From Arthrobacter sp. MYb213 (lineage in GTDB: Bacteria > Actinomycetota > Actinomycetes > Actinomycetales > Micrococcaceae), in contig NZ_PCQA01000007.1 in assembly GCF_002979915.1 (NCBI RefSeq), forward strand, positions 186,001 through 250,000: DNA of 64,000 nt, given 5' to 3'. This document shows, piece by piece, positions 36,358 to 45,145 of this stretch. The position numbers and the translations under genes were made by a program. Every line of letters starts with the position of its first letter. Positions within the stretch are counted from its first letter, which is position 1. The notes below the pieces were generated by a model that searched no databases, had not been told where the DNA came from, and saw only the letters and a list, made by a program, of their open reading frames with translations.

Positions 36358-37557
36358 TTAGCGCGAGGCGATGAAGGCCTTCACGCAGGCTTCGATATCT
36401 TCGGCCGAATGTGCTGCGGAGAGCTGAACACGGATGCGTGCTGCGCCCTTTGGCACTACCGGGAAGCTGAACGCGGTGACAAAAACGCCATGTTCCAACA
36501 TCTTTGATGCTACTTCGGCGGCCTTGACCGCATCGCCGAACATCACCGGAATGATGGCATGCTCGCCGTCAAGCAGATCAAAGCCTTCCTCCGTCATCCG
36601 ACGACGGAAGAGCGCCGCATTCTCAAAGAGCTTCTCGCGCAGGTCACCTGAATCGACCACCAATTCCAGGGCCTTCAGGGTGGCTGCCACGATGGACGGA
36701 GCAAGTGAATTGGAGAACAGGTAAGGGCGGGCCTTCTGGCGAAGCATAGCTACGATCTCGCCGCGTCCAGAAACATAACCACCTGAGGCTCCGCCTAGCG
36801 CCTTGCCGAAGGTGCCGGTGTAAATGTCCACGCGGTCAGAGACACCTGCGTGCTCCGGAGTTCCTGCGCCTGTTGCTCCCATGAACCCCACCGCGTGGGA
36901 ATCATCAACCATGACCAGTGCACCGTATTTATCGGCCAAATCGCAGATAGCTTCCAGCGGAGCTAAGAAGCCGTCCATGGAGAACACACCGTCGGTGACG
37001 ATGATGGTGCGTCGTGCACCGGCACCATCGTTGAGGGCTGCTACTGCCTGTAGCTGAGTTTCCAGATCAGCCATGTCCTGGTTGGCGTAGCGGAAACGTG
37101 CTGCCTTGGACAAACGAATGCCATCAATGATCGAGGCATGGTTCAGCGAGTCGGAAATGATCGCGTCTTCCTTGCCGAACAAGGACTCAAATACACCACC
37201 ATTGGCGTCGAAGCAGCTGGAGAACAAGATGGTGTCTTCGGTGCCAAGGAAGGCCGAGAGCTTGGACTCAAGTTCTAGGTGCAGATCCTGGGTACCGCAG
37301 ATGAAACGGACAGAGGCCATGCCGAAGCCACGCTCATCCATTGCATTTTTTGCCGCGTCGATGATGCGGGCATCATCGGCTAGGCCTAGGTAGTTATTCG
37401 CGCAGAAGTTCAGTACCCGGCGGGCTTCACTGCCCAAGGAACCGGCCATAATTGACGCGGACTGTGCCGAATCGATGTGGCGTTCTGCTTTAAAAAGTCC
37501 TGCTTCTTTGAGCTGTTCCAGTTCCGCGGACAGCTGCTCTTTCATATCTGTGTACAT
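36358..37557 (-). CDS. kbl: Glycine C-acetyltransferase (2-amino-3-ketobutyrate CoA ligase)
   Basis: Splits 2-amino-3-oxobutanoate with CoA into glycine and acetyl-CoA, the second step of threonine breakdown. A PLP enzyme of about 399 residues from the ATG at 37557, with AGGAG 8 bp upstream; upstream in-frame codons to 37614 are inside tdh. Motifs: [23 protein letters not shown] (cofactor Asp/His) and the PLP lysine in [17 protein letters not shown]. It follows tdh by about 10 bp, forming an operon. Confidence 0.95.
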   Translation of the reverse strand: MYTDMKEQLSAELEQLKEAGLFKAERHIDSAQSASIMAGSLGSEARRVLNFCANNYLGLADDARIIDAAKNAMDERGFGMASVRFICGTQDLHLELESKLSAFLGTEDTILFSSCFDANGGVFESLFGKEDAIISDSLNHASIIDGIRLSKAARFRYANQDMADLETQLQAVAALNDGAGARRTIIVTDGVFSMDGFLAPLEAICDLADKYGALVMVDDSHAVGFMGATGAGTPEHAGVSDRVDIYTGTFGKALGGASGGYVSGRGEIVAMLRQKARPYLFSNSLAPSIVAATLKALELVVDSGDLREKLFENAALFRRRMTEEGFDLLDGEHAIIPVMFGDAVKAAEVASKMLEHGVFVTAFSFPVVPKGAARIRVQLSAAHSAEDIEACVKAFIASR

Positions 37558-37567
37558 GTCATATCTC

Positions 37568-38614
37568 CTAGAAAACAGTCCAGTCCAAAACAACCTTGCC
37601 GCCGTGCCCACCACGGGCGGCGGTAAATCCGTCTTGCCATTCGGTGGCAGGGATAAAGTCGGTAACTACCGAAGCGACGCGTTCACGCAAAACGTCCGAG
37701 GTGGTGAGCATGGCGCTCATGGCATACCAGGTTTCGAACATTTCACGCCCATAGATCCCCTTCAGGGTGAGCATGTGGGTGACGACCTTGCCCCAGTTAA
37801 TATCGATCGATTCGCTAGGCAGTCCAAGCATGCTGATCTTGCCACCGTGGTTCATGTTTTCGATCATTTCTGGCAATGCGGTCTTGTGCCCCGACATTTC
37901 CATGCCGAAGTCGAAACCTTCGCGCATGCCCAGTTCCTTCTGAGCCTCAGCCACACGCTGTTTAGAAACGTTGATGGCCAGGTTCACTCCCATGCTTCGT
38001 GCCAGTTCCAGACGCTGTTCAGAGACATCGGTGATGGCGATGTTGCGCGCTCCGGCGTGGCGGGCCACTGCTGCTGCCATGAGTCCGATTGGTCCGGCAC
38101 CGGTGATCAATACGTCCTCGCCCACCATGGGGAACTGCAATGCGGTGTGCACAGCGTTGCCAAATGGATCAAAAATTGCGCCCAGCAGCGGGGTGATGCG
38201 CTCGTCGCGGTGAATGTACACGTTGCTTGCCGGGATCACTACGTATTCGGCGAATGCACCATCGCGCTGAACGCCAACGGAGTTGACGTTGATGCACATG
38301 TGCGGACGTCCGGCACGGCAGTTTCGGCAGATGCCACAGACTACGTGGCCCTCGCCGGACACACGGTCACCGACCTTGACGCCGTGTGCGAAAGCTCCAA
38401 CTTCCACGACCTCGCCGTAGAATTCGTGACCTGGGACCAGAGGGGTGTTGATCATGGCCTGCGCGGCCTCATCATAGGCTTCAATATGCAGGTCCGTGCC
38501 GCAGATGCCAGCGGTCATGACACGGATTTTCACATCATGAGCTCCGGTTTCTGGCTCTGGCCGGTCAACGAGTTCCAACCCGGCGTGTGGGCCGGACTTG
38601 TATAGAGCTTTCAT
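37568..38614 (-). CDS. tdh: L-threonine 3-dehydrogenase
   Basis: A zinc-dependent medium-chain dehydrogenase of about 348 residues that oxidises threonine to 2-amino-3-oxobutanoate with NAD+. Seen are the catalytic zinc cysteine in [16 protein letters not shown] (about residue 37), [12 protein letters not shown], the structural zinc motif [15 protein letters not shown], and the Rossmann motif [15 protein letters not shown]. The ATG at 38614 has AAAGGA 6 bp upstream. It heads the tdh-kbl operon and is divergent from a LysR gene. Confidence 0.95.
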   Translation of the reverse strand: MKALYKSGPHAGLELVDRPEPETGAHDVKIRVMTAGICGTDLHIEAYDEAAQAMINTPLVPGHEFYGEVVEVGAFAHGVKVGDRVSGEGHVVCGICRNCRAGRPHMCINVNSVGVQRDGAFAEYVVIPASNVYIHRDERITPLLGAIFDPFGNAVHTALQFPMVGEDVLITGAGPIGLMAAAVARHAGARNIAITDVSEQRLELARSMGVNLAINVSKQRVAEAQKELGMREGFDFGMEMSGHKTALPEMIENMNHGGKISMLGLPSESIDINWGKVVTHMLTLKGIYGREMFETWYAMSAMLTTSDVLRERVASVVTDFIPATEWQDGFTAARGGHGGKVVLDWTVF

Positions 38615-38709
38615 GCTGGTTCCTTTGAGGATCGGGCACCGGGGTGCACGCACGGCAGGCTTGGGATACCTCAAGTGTCGCACCCCACGGCAGCAGAATA
38701 AACCTTAGA

Positions 38710-38730
38710 AGATCAGTCATTTTCTGATCT
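38710..38730. promoter_or_regulatory. LysR-type inverted repeat between tdh and lysR
   Basis: AGATCAG-TCATTTT-CTGATCT is a perfect 7-bp inverted repeat with a 7-bp spacer in the 136-bp divergent region. Its position, 20 bp before the LysR start, suits autoregulation and control of tdh-kbl. Confidence 0.65.
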
Positions 38731-38750
38731 AACAGTTTAGTATTTACTTC

Positions 38751-39656
38751 ATGGAATTACATCAGTTGAGGATCCTTCGCGAACTAGCGGATCTGGGTAG
38801 CGTGAACGCGGTAGCCAAGTCCTTGTTCGTCTCACCTTCTGCGGTCTCGCAGCACCTCGCGCAACTGCAACGTAATTTCCCAGCGCCCTTAACTCAGAAG
38901 GAGGGGCGTCGACTCGTACTTACCGCCGAGGGCAAGCTCTTGGCATCCGCGGCCGCCTCTGTCGCCTCAACCCTGGCCGAAGTCTCAACCAGGATCCGCA
39001 CGCAGGAACAAGATCACGACGTTCCGATTCGTATCGCCGGATTCCACTCTATCGGGCAGACAATCTTTGCTCCGCTGCTTTCTTACCCCGAGGGGCAGCT
39101 CCCGCCGCTGTATTTTTCCGATGAAGATGTTTCGCAACAGGATTTCCCGGCACTCACCTCTTCCTACGACTTGGTACTTGCGCACCGTATGCCGCATACA
39201 GCCCCGTGGCCTGAAGATCGCATCGCGGTGATCCCCTTGGCTTTCGAACCACTGGACATTGCCATCCACAAGGATCACCGTCTGGCCGAATTCGACGAGC
39301 TCGCCCCCGAGCAGGTCATCGATGAACCCTGGGTCGTTTCCCGCTCCGGATATTCCCCAGCCGATGTCTTGGAAACCATCGCCGCATTGGCAGGGAAGGC
39401 GCCGCGGATCGTACATCGAGTCAACGACTACGCAACCGCTGGCGCGCTCGTCGAAGCCAGTGAATGCTTAGGGATATTGCCTCGATTCACCGCTAGAAAA
39501 ACAATGGACGAAACGGTGACTTTACGACCAATCAAAGGACTCAATTCAGGTCGACAAATCGACCTTTTATTGAGAGCCGAACACTTACACCGAAATACCG
39601 TCAATGACGTCATCGAGGCGATAAGAAGCACCGTGAAACGGTTGGTCATCAGCTAG
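38751..39656 (+). CDS. LysR-family transcriptional regulator
   Basis: 301 residues. The helix-turn-helix is at the start (MELHQLRILRELADLGSVNAVAKSLFVSPSAVSQHLAQLQ), followed by the periplasmic-binding-like effector domain from about residue 90. It is divergent from tdh-kbl and shares their promoter region with the palindrome at 38710-38730, so it probably senses threonine or a related metabolite. That role is inferred. Confidence 0.9.
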   Translation: MELHQLRILRELADLGSVNAVAKSLFVSPSAVSQHLAQLQRNFPAPLTQKEGRRLVLTAEGKLLASAAASVASTLAEVSTRIRTQEQDHDVPIRIAGFHSIGQTIFAPLLSYPEGQLPPLYFSDEDVSQQDFPALTSSYDLVLAHRMPHTAPWPEDRIAVIPLAFEPLDIAIHKDHRLAEFDELAPEQVIDEPWVVSRSGYSPADVLETIAALAGKAPRIVHRVNDYATAGALVEASECLGILPRFTARKTMDETVTLRPIKGLNSGRQIDLLLRAEHLHRNTVNDVIEAIRSTVKRLVIS

Positions 39657-40506
39657 TTCTGCCAATTGGGGAGCTTTCCGCCTCTAGCAGTTCAGAAATC
39701 GTCGTTATCAAGTTTTAACGATCCCACGAGACGCACTTATTCAATCTTCCCCGCCGAGAACGGCCAGGTCTAACGTCGGCCTGGTTTTCTAAATCTTCAT
39801 GTAGACCAGGCGATGGACTACCACCAGTTCCGTGCCAGCTGTCGCCCTTGTAGTACGGTCTTGGCCGGCTGAATAGCTTGCCACGTGGCGGGGCTTCCTC
39901 TGAACCTTTGAAAGCTCGCCGTTACATCGATTAGGTTTCCACAGTAGGACGAACGAAACCGTCATTATTCTCTTTCATTCGCTGCCTGGCACGTTGAATT
40001 TAATCGGTACATTGATATTCAGTGGCACCTCTTACAAACAACCTGAGCGCGCATCAGCACATCGAGTGTTTTCATCAGGACTTGGGCGACCTACCAAATG
40101 GGTGGACGACCGCCCTGCGTAAATCTGAGTTGCATAGACCATCAAGCTTTCCCACGAGCCGGGCACAAGCTTCAACGCATCTTTACGTTGCAAGAGATGA
40201 CTTCTGCTGCAGATCCAGATCCAGATCCAGATGGCATCTTTAGCTCGTTTTCCTGTCCCGCGTAAGGCCCGGGCATTTTCTCGGGCGGGGTATACGGAAA
40301 TATTAAATCTTTGAAAACTCGGAGTTTCGAAAATTTACCAAGGCAACGGATCGAGTCCCGTATAACGACGACCGTCTTGCGGGACGCGTCAAGAGCATTG
40401 AGAAATTTTCTGTAGCCCGTTGATTCTTTCGATGCTAGATTCGAATCATGCTCCATTCATAAAGTTTTCTCTCAACTAGTTCAGAAGACCTACGAATGGA
40501 TTTGTC
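39657..40506. other. 850-bp gene-poor stretch with a decayed coding remnant
   Basis: No confident gene. A weak hairpin (CCAGG...CCTGG then TTTTC, near 39765-39790) may end the lysR transcript. On the reverse strand from 39978 to 39715 one frame reads like protein (RARQRMKENNDGFVRP, later KLFSRPRPYYKGDSWHGTGG) but carries two close stops at 39931-39933 and 39922-39924, so it looks like a dead gene. A 6-bp tandem repeat lies at 40210-40232. A 94-codon reverse frame at 40172-40456 has no ribosome-binding site and I reject it. Confidence 0.5.
40210..40232. repeat. Tandem repeat CAGATC, 3.8 copies
   Basis: The 6-bp unit CAGATC is repeated nearly four times in the gene-poor stretch after the lysR gene. 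It is related in word to the GATCCAG repeat at 15568, but I see no element linking them. Confidence 0.75.
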
Positions 40507-41004
40507 ATGCCCTCTGATGTTTTGCAAGCTGTTCTTCAGCACGCAGATTTCACTCCCACTGTGTCTTCCTACGCAGATATTTGCCATGCAGAATCATCAT
40601 CCTCGGCGGCACTAGCTGATGCGTATTTCGCAGCGTACCCACCGGGAATTGCGGCCAGGACTCTTAAAGAAGCGCAATCCGAGATGGAAGAAACCTTCGC
40701 CCACGAGTACGGGCAGCTCCTCGAAAATGCTTCTTTCGTCGCACTACAACAGGGAACGCCGATTGGGGCGATCTTTGTTGTCGAGGAATCGATCTGGGAT
40801 GAAGATCTATTCGGCCCATTCATCATCGATCTTTTTGTTGATCCGCGCCATCATGGGCACGGGCTGGGTCGCACCTTGATTGCCGCTGCCATGTCTGCTT
40901 GTAAGAATCATGGCGCGGACACTCTAAGTCTGCGAATCGGTGATGGAACTTCCGGTGCCGCGCTAGAGCTATATAAACGACTTGGGTTCCGCGAATTGGC
41001 CTAA
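40507..41004 (+). CDS. GNAT acetyltransferase
   Basis: 165 residues. A GNAT domain covers residues about 60-163: FIIDLFVDPRHHGHGLGRTLIAAAMSACKNHG (acetyl-CoA loop) and GAALELYKRLGFREL (final signature). The first 60 residues are a serine-rich leader with helical propensity. Substrate unknown. It stands alone between two gene-poor stretches in the accessory part of the window. Confidence 0.82.
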   Translation: MPSDVLQAVLQHADFTPTVSSYADICHAESSSSAALADAYFAAYPPGIAARTLKEAQSEMEETFAHEYGQLLENASFVALQQGTPIGAIFVVEESIWDEDLFGPFIIDLFVDPRHHGHGLGRTLIAAAMSACKNHGADTLSLRIGDGTSGAALELYKRLGFRELA

Positions 41005-41199
41005 CCGAATAGCGATGGTGTCATGCGTCTGATAAGTGAGACAAGACATCACCACTAGCCTCCCCTATGGTGATTTCCTCAACGTGCTGGCAAAGCTTCC
41101 CTCCGGAATGTACTAACGATGCAAAGCTAGGACACCACCAAATTGGTTTCAAAGCACTGTCCACCAAGCCATTAGAGAGCGAGGCCGCGTTAATCCGCC

Positions 41200-41217
41200 T
41201 TTCGGACATTTCCGAAA
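41200..41217 (+). promoter_or_regulatory. Perfect palindrome at the hydrolase promoter
   Basis: TTTCGGA-CATT-TCCGAAA is a perfect inverted repeat. A TAGGCT -10-like element (41229-41234) lies 12 bp later, and the ATG follows the -10 by 5 nt without a ribosome-binding site, suggesting a leaderless mRNA with a repressor covering the -35. Confidence 0.55.
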
Positions 41218-41239
41218 GCGGAAGCGCTAGGCTGTTGAA

Positions 41240-42085
41240 ATGAACCCCGAGACGACGCTGCTTCGAGATCGCTCACGCCCAAACTGGGCCAAACCGACCG
41301 AACCTCGTGAGCTACAAGCACGCATTTGGCCGGTGAATGGGGCTAAACCCGCGCCCGTTGTCGTACTTTCACACGGCACAGGCGGCGCGGGAGAAGACCT
41401 AGACTGGCTCGCCAGCCCCCTTAACGACAAGGGATTTCTCGTAGCGTCGGTCGACCATCCAGGTAACAGCTACAACGACGAGTACCTCGTCGAAGGGTTT
41501 TCCTTCGCGTGGGAACGTGCACTGGATATCAGTCTCCTTCTCGACTACCTTGTGGCGGAGCATGACATCGATGTCCACCGCATCGGGGCGGCAGGATTCT
41601 CGTTCGGTGGCTATACCGTCGCAGCGTTGCTCGGCGGCAGGATTGATGTAAACATCTTGGACGCGATGTTCCGCGGATTTATCCCCGCGCCTGAGGTGCC
41701 GGAGTTCCCCGACTTGATCAAGACGTTACGGAGCAAGTACTCCGATGCCGAGTTAACATCGTTGGCGGAATCCGGTGCGCGATCGATGACCGACCCACGC
41801 GTGCGGGCCGGACTCCTTCTGGCACCCGCTATCGGCAGACTCTTGGCCCCCGAGTCCTTGCAGCAAATATCTGCCCCGGTAATGGTGCGCTGGGGCGACG
41901 ACGACAGCAATACACCACCAGAGGACAATGCACACCTTTATCAGGAACTCATTCCTCACGCTCACGGAATGAGCCTTGGCTCGGACGTCGGACACTATGT
42001 TTTTCTCGGTGACAGAGAGGACCCCACCGGCTTGCGGCCACAGGTCGCAACCGAGACCGTCAAGTTCTTCGCGTCCCAACTCTAA
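41240..42085 (+). CDS. Alpha/beta hydrolase (dienelactone-hydrolase/PAF-acetylhydrolase-like)
   Basis: 281 residues. VVVLSHGTGGAGEDLDWLASPL (oxyanion loop), the nucleophile elbow GAAGFSFGGYTVAALLGG (about residues 114-131), the acid in MVRWGDDDSNTPPEDN and the histidine in SDVGHYVFLG (about residue 252) make a complete catalytic triad. No signal peptide. It resembles predicted dienelactone hydrolases; the substrate is unknown. Likely leaderless from the ATG at 41240. Confidence 0.83.
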   Translation: MNPETTLLRDRSRPNWAKPTEPRELQARIWPVNGAKPAPVVVLSHGTGGAGEDLDWLASPLNDKGFLVASVDHPGNSYNDEYLVEGFSFAWERALDISLLLDYLVAEHDIDVHRIGAAGFSFGGYTVAALLGGRIDVNILDAMFRGFIPAPEVPEFPDLIKTLRSKYSDAELTSLAESGARSMTDPRVRAGLLLAPAIGRLLAPESLQQISAPVMVRWGDDDSNTPPEDNAHLYQELIPHAHGMSLGSDVGHYVFLGDREDPTGLRPQVATETVKFFASQL

Positions 42086-42282
42086 ATAACTCCCCCGCAC
42101 GCTGGCAACCACCAAGCGGGATCTAATTAGGGGCTTCGCGCGTAGGTCTCGTGGCATGGGTTCGGCTGTGCCGCGATAGGTTCCCCTTTCGGCACTGATC
42201 GAATCGCTTTCAATAACCGCGATGTATTCACTAAGACAGCAAACGCGGATCACAACTTCACAAAAACGTCAGCACTTCAGGG

Positions 42283-42840
42283 TTACGGCGCGCTTCTTAA
42301 CTTCTCCCACTCTTTCTTAGTGATGACGTAATCGACATTTCCCTGTTCCGACTCTGGGATTGAACTGATTTGCCCTACATCACGCGTCCGCAGATGACTC
42401 ATGCCCAAGCGACTCAGGACGGCTCTAGAACCTTCGTTGATGGTCATCGTCTCAGCAAAGATTTGCGTAAGACTCAATTCGTCAAAACCATAAGCCAGCA
42501 GTGCCTTGGCCCCCTCAGAAGCAAAGCCTTGCCGCCAGAAATCGGGAGAAAGTCGGTATCCGATCTCGGCTTGTCCGCGTTCGTCGTTGCCCGCTGGAGC
42601 TAGGAGCCACCATCCAACGAATTGAGTTCCAACAAATCCTGTCCAGTATCCGAGGCCATCTCGTGCAGATTTGAGCCGTCCATTGTGGTGCTTTTCCACT
42701 TCAGCACGTTCTCTTGCTACTCCGTTTCCGAGAAAACGCATGACCTCTGGCCTGGCGTCTAGTGCAATTTCATGTTCAAGGTGGTCATCGTTCATCGGTA
42801 CGAGAGTTAGTCTCGGTGCCTGAATTGTGCTCTGCATCAT
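42283..42840 (-). CDS. GNAT acetyltransferase, RimJ/RimL-like
   Basis: 185 residues. The pattern TPRLTLVPMNDDHLEHEIALDARPEVMRFLGNG-type start and SPDFWRQGFASEGAKALLAYGFDELSLTQIFAETMTINEGSRAVLSRLGM is that of the RimJ/RimL group, which acetylates N-terminal or small-molecule amines. The first part reads MQSTIQAPRLTLVPM. It ends about 200 bp after the hydrolase stop, convergent with it. Confidence 0.85.
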   Translation of the reverse strand: MMQSTIQAPRLTLVPMNDDHLEHEIALDARPEVMRFLGNGVARERAEVEKHHNGRLKSARDGLGYWTGFVGTQFVGWWLLAPAGNDERGQAEIGYRLSPDFWRQGFASEGAKALLAYGFDELSLTQIFAETMTINEGSRAVLSRLGMSHLRTRDVGQISSIPESEQGNVDYVITKKEWEKLRSAP

Positions 42841-43049
42841 GCTCTGACTATTTCAAGAGATGCCCTTGGACACCAAATACTGTTCGGACACATGATCCTA
42901 ATTTCAGCCGTGGAGGGGAAGTAGTCAGTGATCCGCTCCGATCTGTCGCGGATGCTCCACAGAACGTTCCTCTTACGGACCTGCTTGCGGGACGGTTCGA
43001 GAACGATTTGATCCACATGCATATCAGCACGTGATTTGTCATAACATGG

Positions 43050-43077
43050 TTGACATTTCTCATTCCTGCGTTAGGTT
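43050..43077 (+). promoter_or_regulatory. Promoter of the HTH-DUF3887 gene, probably leaderless
   Basis: TTGACA (43050-43055), a 16-bp spacer and TAGGTT (43072-43077) form a good core promoter. The ATG at 43084 follows the -10 by 6 nt, where transcription should start, and no ribosome-binding site is present. Confidence 0.65.
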
Positions 43078-43083
43078 TGAACA

Positions 43084-43752
43084 ATGACAGGACGAACGAA
43101 TTCTCCACTTGAACGGCTTGCTGCGCTCCTTGAAGACGCCTCAAATCTCGGAACAGTACCAACCACCCCGGCTGGTGCGCTGAACGCTGTCGAAATCGGT
43201 AACCATATCGAGCGGGCAGCTCGAGCGCATTTAGAGGAATCCGTTGCGGTAGCGAGGGCACGGGGCGTGTCATGGCAGGACATCGGAAATGCCTTCGGGA
43301 TTACCCGACAGGCGGCGTTCAAGCGGTTCGGAACAGTATCAACAGCAACGCCAGAGGAAGGAACCGTAGGCAACCCAATCATCGATCTCACCTCGCGAAC
43401 CGAAGAAATCTTTGAGTGTCTCAGTAACGGTGATTACGGCTCTGTGAAGTCCATGATGACCTTCACCTGCTCTCGAGCCCTGACGAAGAAGAAAGTAATG
43501 GGCGTCTGGGATCAAGTCGTTGTAGACAGCGGCCGGTTCAAATCTTGCTCCAATACCACCATTCAAACCGCCGATGGAGCAAATGTCATTGCACAGAAAC
43601 TGAACCAGTATCTTGCTGGCGGACTGACAGTCCAGACCCAGCTCAACCACGAAGCAGGTGAATGGATCGGGCGAATTGCCTACAACGGCGCCGGAAAAAT
43701 AACCGGAATCTTGATCGTACCGCCACTACAGACGGGCAACTTGCCCTTCTAA
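43084..43752 (+). CDS. HTH and DUF3887 domain protein
   Basis: 222 residues. The N-terminal half has a helix-turn-helix (ESVAVARARGVSWQDIGNAFGITRQAAFKRF, about residues 57-87), and the C-terminal half (about 105-215) matches the DUF3887 pattern with DYGSVKSMMTFTCSRALTKKKVMGVWDQVV. DUF3887 is an NTF2-like sensor or binding domain, often extracellular; here it is joined to a DNA-binding unit in a cytoplasmic protein, so a ligand-controlled regulator is a fair guess. A small membrane-protein gene follows after 84 bp. Confidence 0.78.
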   Translation: MTGRTNSPLERLAALLEDASNLGTVPTTPAGALNAVEIGNHIERAARAHLEESVAVARARGVSWQDIGNAFGITRQAAFKRFGTVSTATPEEGTVGNPIIDLTSRTEEIFECLSNGDYGSVKSMMTFTCSRALTKKKVMGVWDQVVVDSGRFKSCSNTTIQTADGANVIAQKLNQYLAGGLTVQTQLNHEAGEWIGRIAYNGAGKITGILIVPPLQTGNLPF

Positions 43753-43836
43753 CTGGGCCCAAGAACGTTCACGGCACAACTTGGCAACGCCAAGGCTTCC
43801 CCTACTCACTATTCCCATCACAAACAGAGGCTTCCA

Positions 43837-44004
43837 ATGGAAAAGATAGTCAACGTTGCATGCACCCTGCTCACATTTGTAGTGCTTTTCGCTGCTTTGG
43901 GTGCGTGGGAACTCGACGATTCAGTGCGTTTTATTTGGGCGGCCCTGTTTGCTGGAGCCTTTGGCTACATCTTCTTCGGGACAAGCAAGAAATCTGAAAA
44001 ATGA
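43837..44004 (+). CDS. Small two-helix membrane protein
   Basis: A 55-residue protein beginning MEKIVNVACTLLTFVVLFAALG, with a second helix FIWAALFAGAFGYIFFGT and a lysine-rich end TSKKSEK. AGAGG lies 7 bp before the ATG. It follows the HTH-DUF3887 gene on the same strand and may share its transcript. Function unknown, but the amino-acid layout and ribosome-binding site support a real gene. Confidence 0.68.
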   Translation: MEKIVNVACTLLTFVVLFAALGAWELDDSVRFIWAALFAGAFGYIFFGTSKKSEK

Positions 44005-44084
44005 GTCACATCTGCTGGGATTCCACCCCCGGCTGCTGACTGATGATGCCATCACTCCACGTGACGATTGGCTTTCCGTAGAGG

Positions 44085-44100
44085 GTTCCGTTTACGGAAC
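44085..44100. repeat. Inverted repeat GTTCCG-TTTA-CGGAAC
   Basis: A perfect 6-bp inverted repeat with a 4-bp spacer in the gap between the small membrane gene and the broken toxin gene. It could be a terminator stem, an operator, or a recombinase half-site pair; nothing nearby decides. Confidence 0.45.
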
Positions 44101-44248
44101 GCTTAGACTTCGTAGGTTCGTTACTCTCATGCCTAGCGACGGGTCCCCACTAAAAAGACTTTGGGCGCGCACTTCAGCCCGACTGCCGTGCACTAGGTAG
44201 TCGGGCGAGAGCAGTACTTCCTTCAGACGATCCTCGCTCCGCCAGTTC

Positions 44249-44589
44249 CTATTTGGTCTCGTTGGGATGCTTGGTATGGACCTGCTCCAGATACGCCACT
44301 GCGCCCTCGCGTAGAACCAGATGCGAGCGTCGCCTTTGAGTGTTGGCTTGTGCTGCCACCGCTCATGAGTGGAGCCATTACGGGTCACGATGCCGTGCTC
44401 ACCACGTAAATGATAGTTGGTCGGCGTGACAGCCAGAGGCGTTTTCGTCAGAAAATCCCAGGCATCGACCAAGGGACCCTTAATCGTGGCCTTTAGATTC
44501 ATCCAGCCGCGCTGCGCGTGGGCGGAAGCAAAGCGAATCTCGTATTCTGACTTCTTAGTCGGCCGCTCGACCTTCAGGTTCTTTGCCAC
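44249..44589 (-). pseudogene. RelE-like toxin, frameshifted
   Basis: The reverse frame from the GTG at 44589 reads VAKNLKVERPTKKSEYEIRF, DAWDFLTKTPLAVTPTNYHL and DARIWFYA, the pattern of small RelE/ParE-superfamily toxins that pair with Phd-like antitoxins. At 44306-44313 the frame breaks: one frame over, the text continues EGAVAYLEQVHTKHPNETK and ends in TAG at 44249-44251, which is how such toxins end. So a base (or four) is missing. The start lies 2 bp after the antitoxin stop, as in an operon. It could also be a sequencing error. The uncorrected frame runs on to 44092 with no sensible protein. Confidence 0.7.
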
Positions 44590-44591
44590 CC

Positions 44592-45047
44592 TTAGGGCCG
44601 CTCGACGATCATGGGGTCGTCGAGCCATTCCACCGGTTCCTGGCCGAGGCCGGCGGCGATGGCCGTCGCGGTTTCGCGCCACGCTGTGAGTTCGGCAATC
44701 GCCAGGTGGGGCTGGTTAGTGGCGAACGAAGCACGCGCCGCAGACAAAATATCGTTGGCGCAAGCTTGCTGGTCAGCCAGGCTCAGCGCCAGCATCCAAG
44801 GGAACCTGTCGATCATGCGAGAGACGAAAGTTCCGTCAGTGCTCGTTGAAACTGCAACCAGCTGGGCCGCAAGTTCCAGTAGGGCAGTGCGCGCTCGATC
44901 TGCACTGTTGGACATGAGCACTAGAGATTCGCCGTCACGTCGGGTGACCTCAACAGGATGATCCGAGGCAGCTGCGAAGACCTCGGCGGAGGAACGGCTC
45001 AATTCAGAAGACTGAAGCGTGGTCCGCGAACGGTCGAGTAGGCTCAT
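44592..45047 (-). CDS. Phd/YefM-like antitoxin of a broken toxin-antitoxin pair
   Basis: 151 residues. The first 60 residues (TTLQSSELSRSSAEVFAAAS, then PVEVTRRDGESLVLMSNS) follow the Phd/YefM antitoxin pattern. The remaining 90 are helical with several tryptophans and may bind the toxin. It sits directly upstream of the damaged toxin gene, so it is now probably an orphan antitoxin. It would bind its own promoter and neutralise the toxin if that were intact. Start ATG at 45047 with GAGG upstream. Confidence 0.75.
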   Translation of the reverse strand: MSLLDRSRTTLQSSELSRSSAEVFAAASDHPVEVTRRDGESLVLMSNSADRARTALLELAAQLVAVSTSTDGTFVSRMIDRFPWMLALSLADQQACANDILSAARASFATNQPHLAIAELTAWRETATAIAAGLGQEPVEWLDDPMIVERP

Positions 45048-45145
45048 GCCTCAAGTCTAATTCAGAACGTATTCAGAAGCCCTTCGGCTTCTTGTTCCTC
45101 AGGTCTCAAACAGTCCCGCATACCCTTCGATTTACGGGCGCTCAA

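Noticed and set aside
40172-40456. 94-codon reverse frame with a Ser-Gly repeat
   Set aside because: No ribosome-binding site; the Ser-Gly run comes from the CAGATC tandem repeat.
44092-44682. 196-codon reverse frame taken as one long protein
   Set aside because: Its middle is the toxin; the start overlaps the antitoxin gene and the end is out-of-frame sequence after the frameshift.
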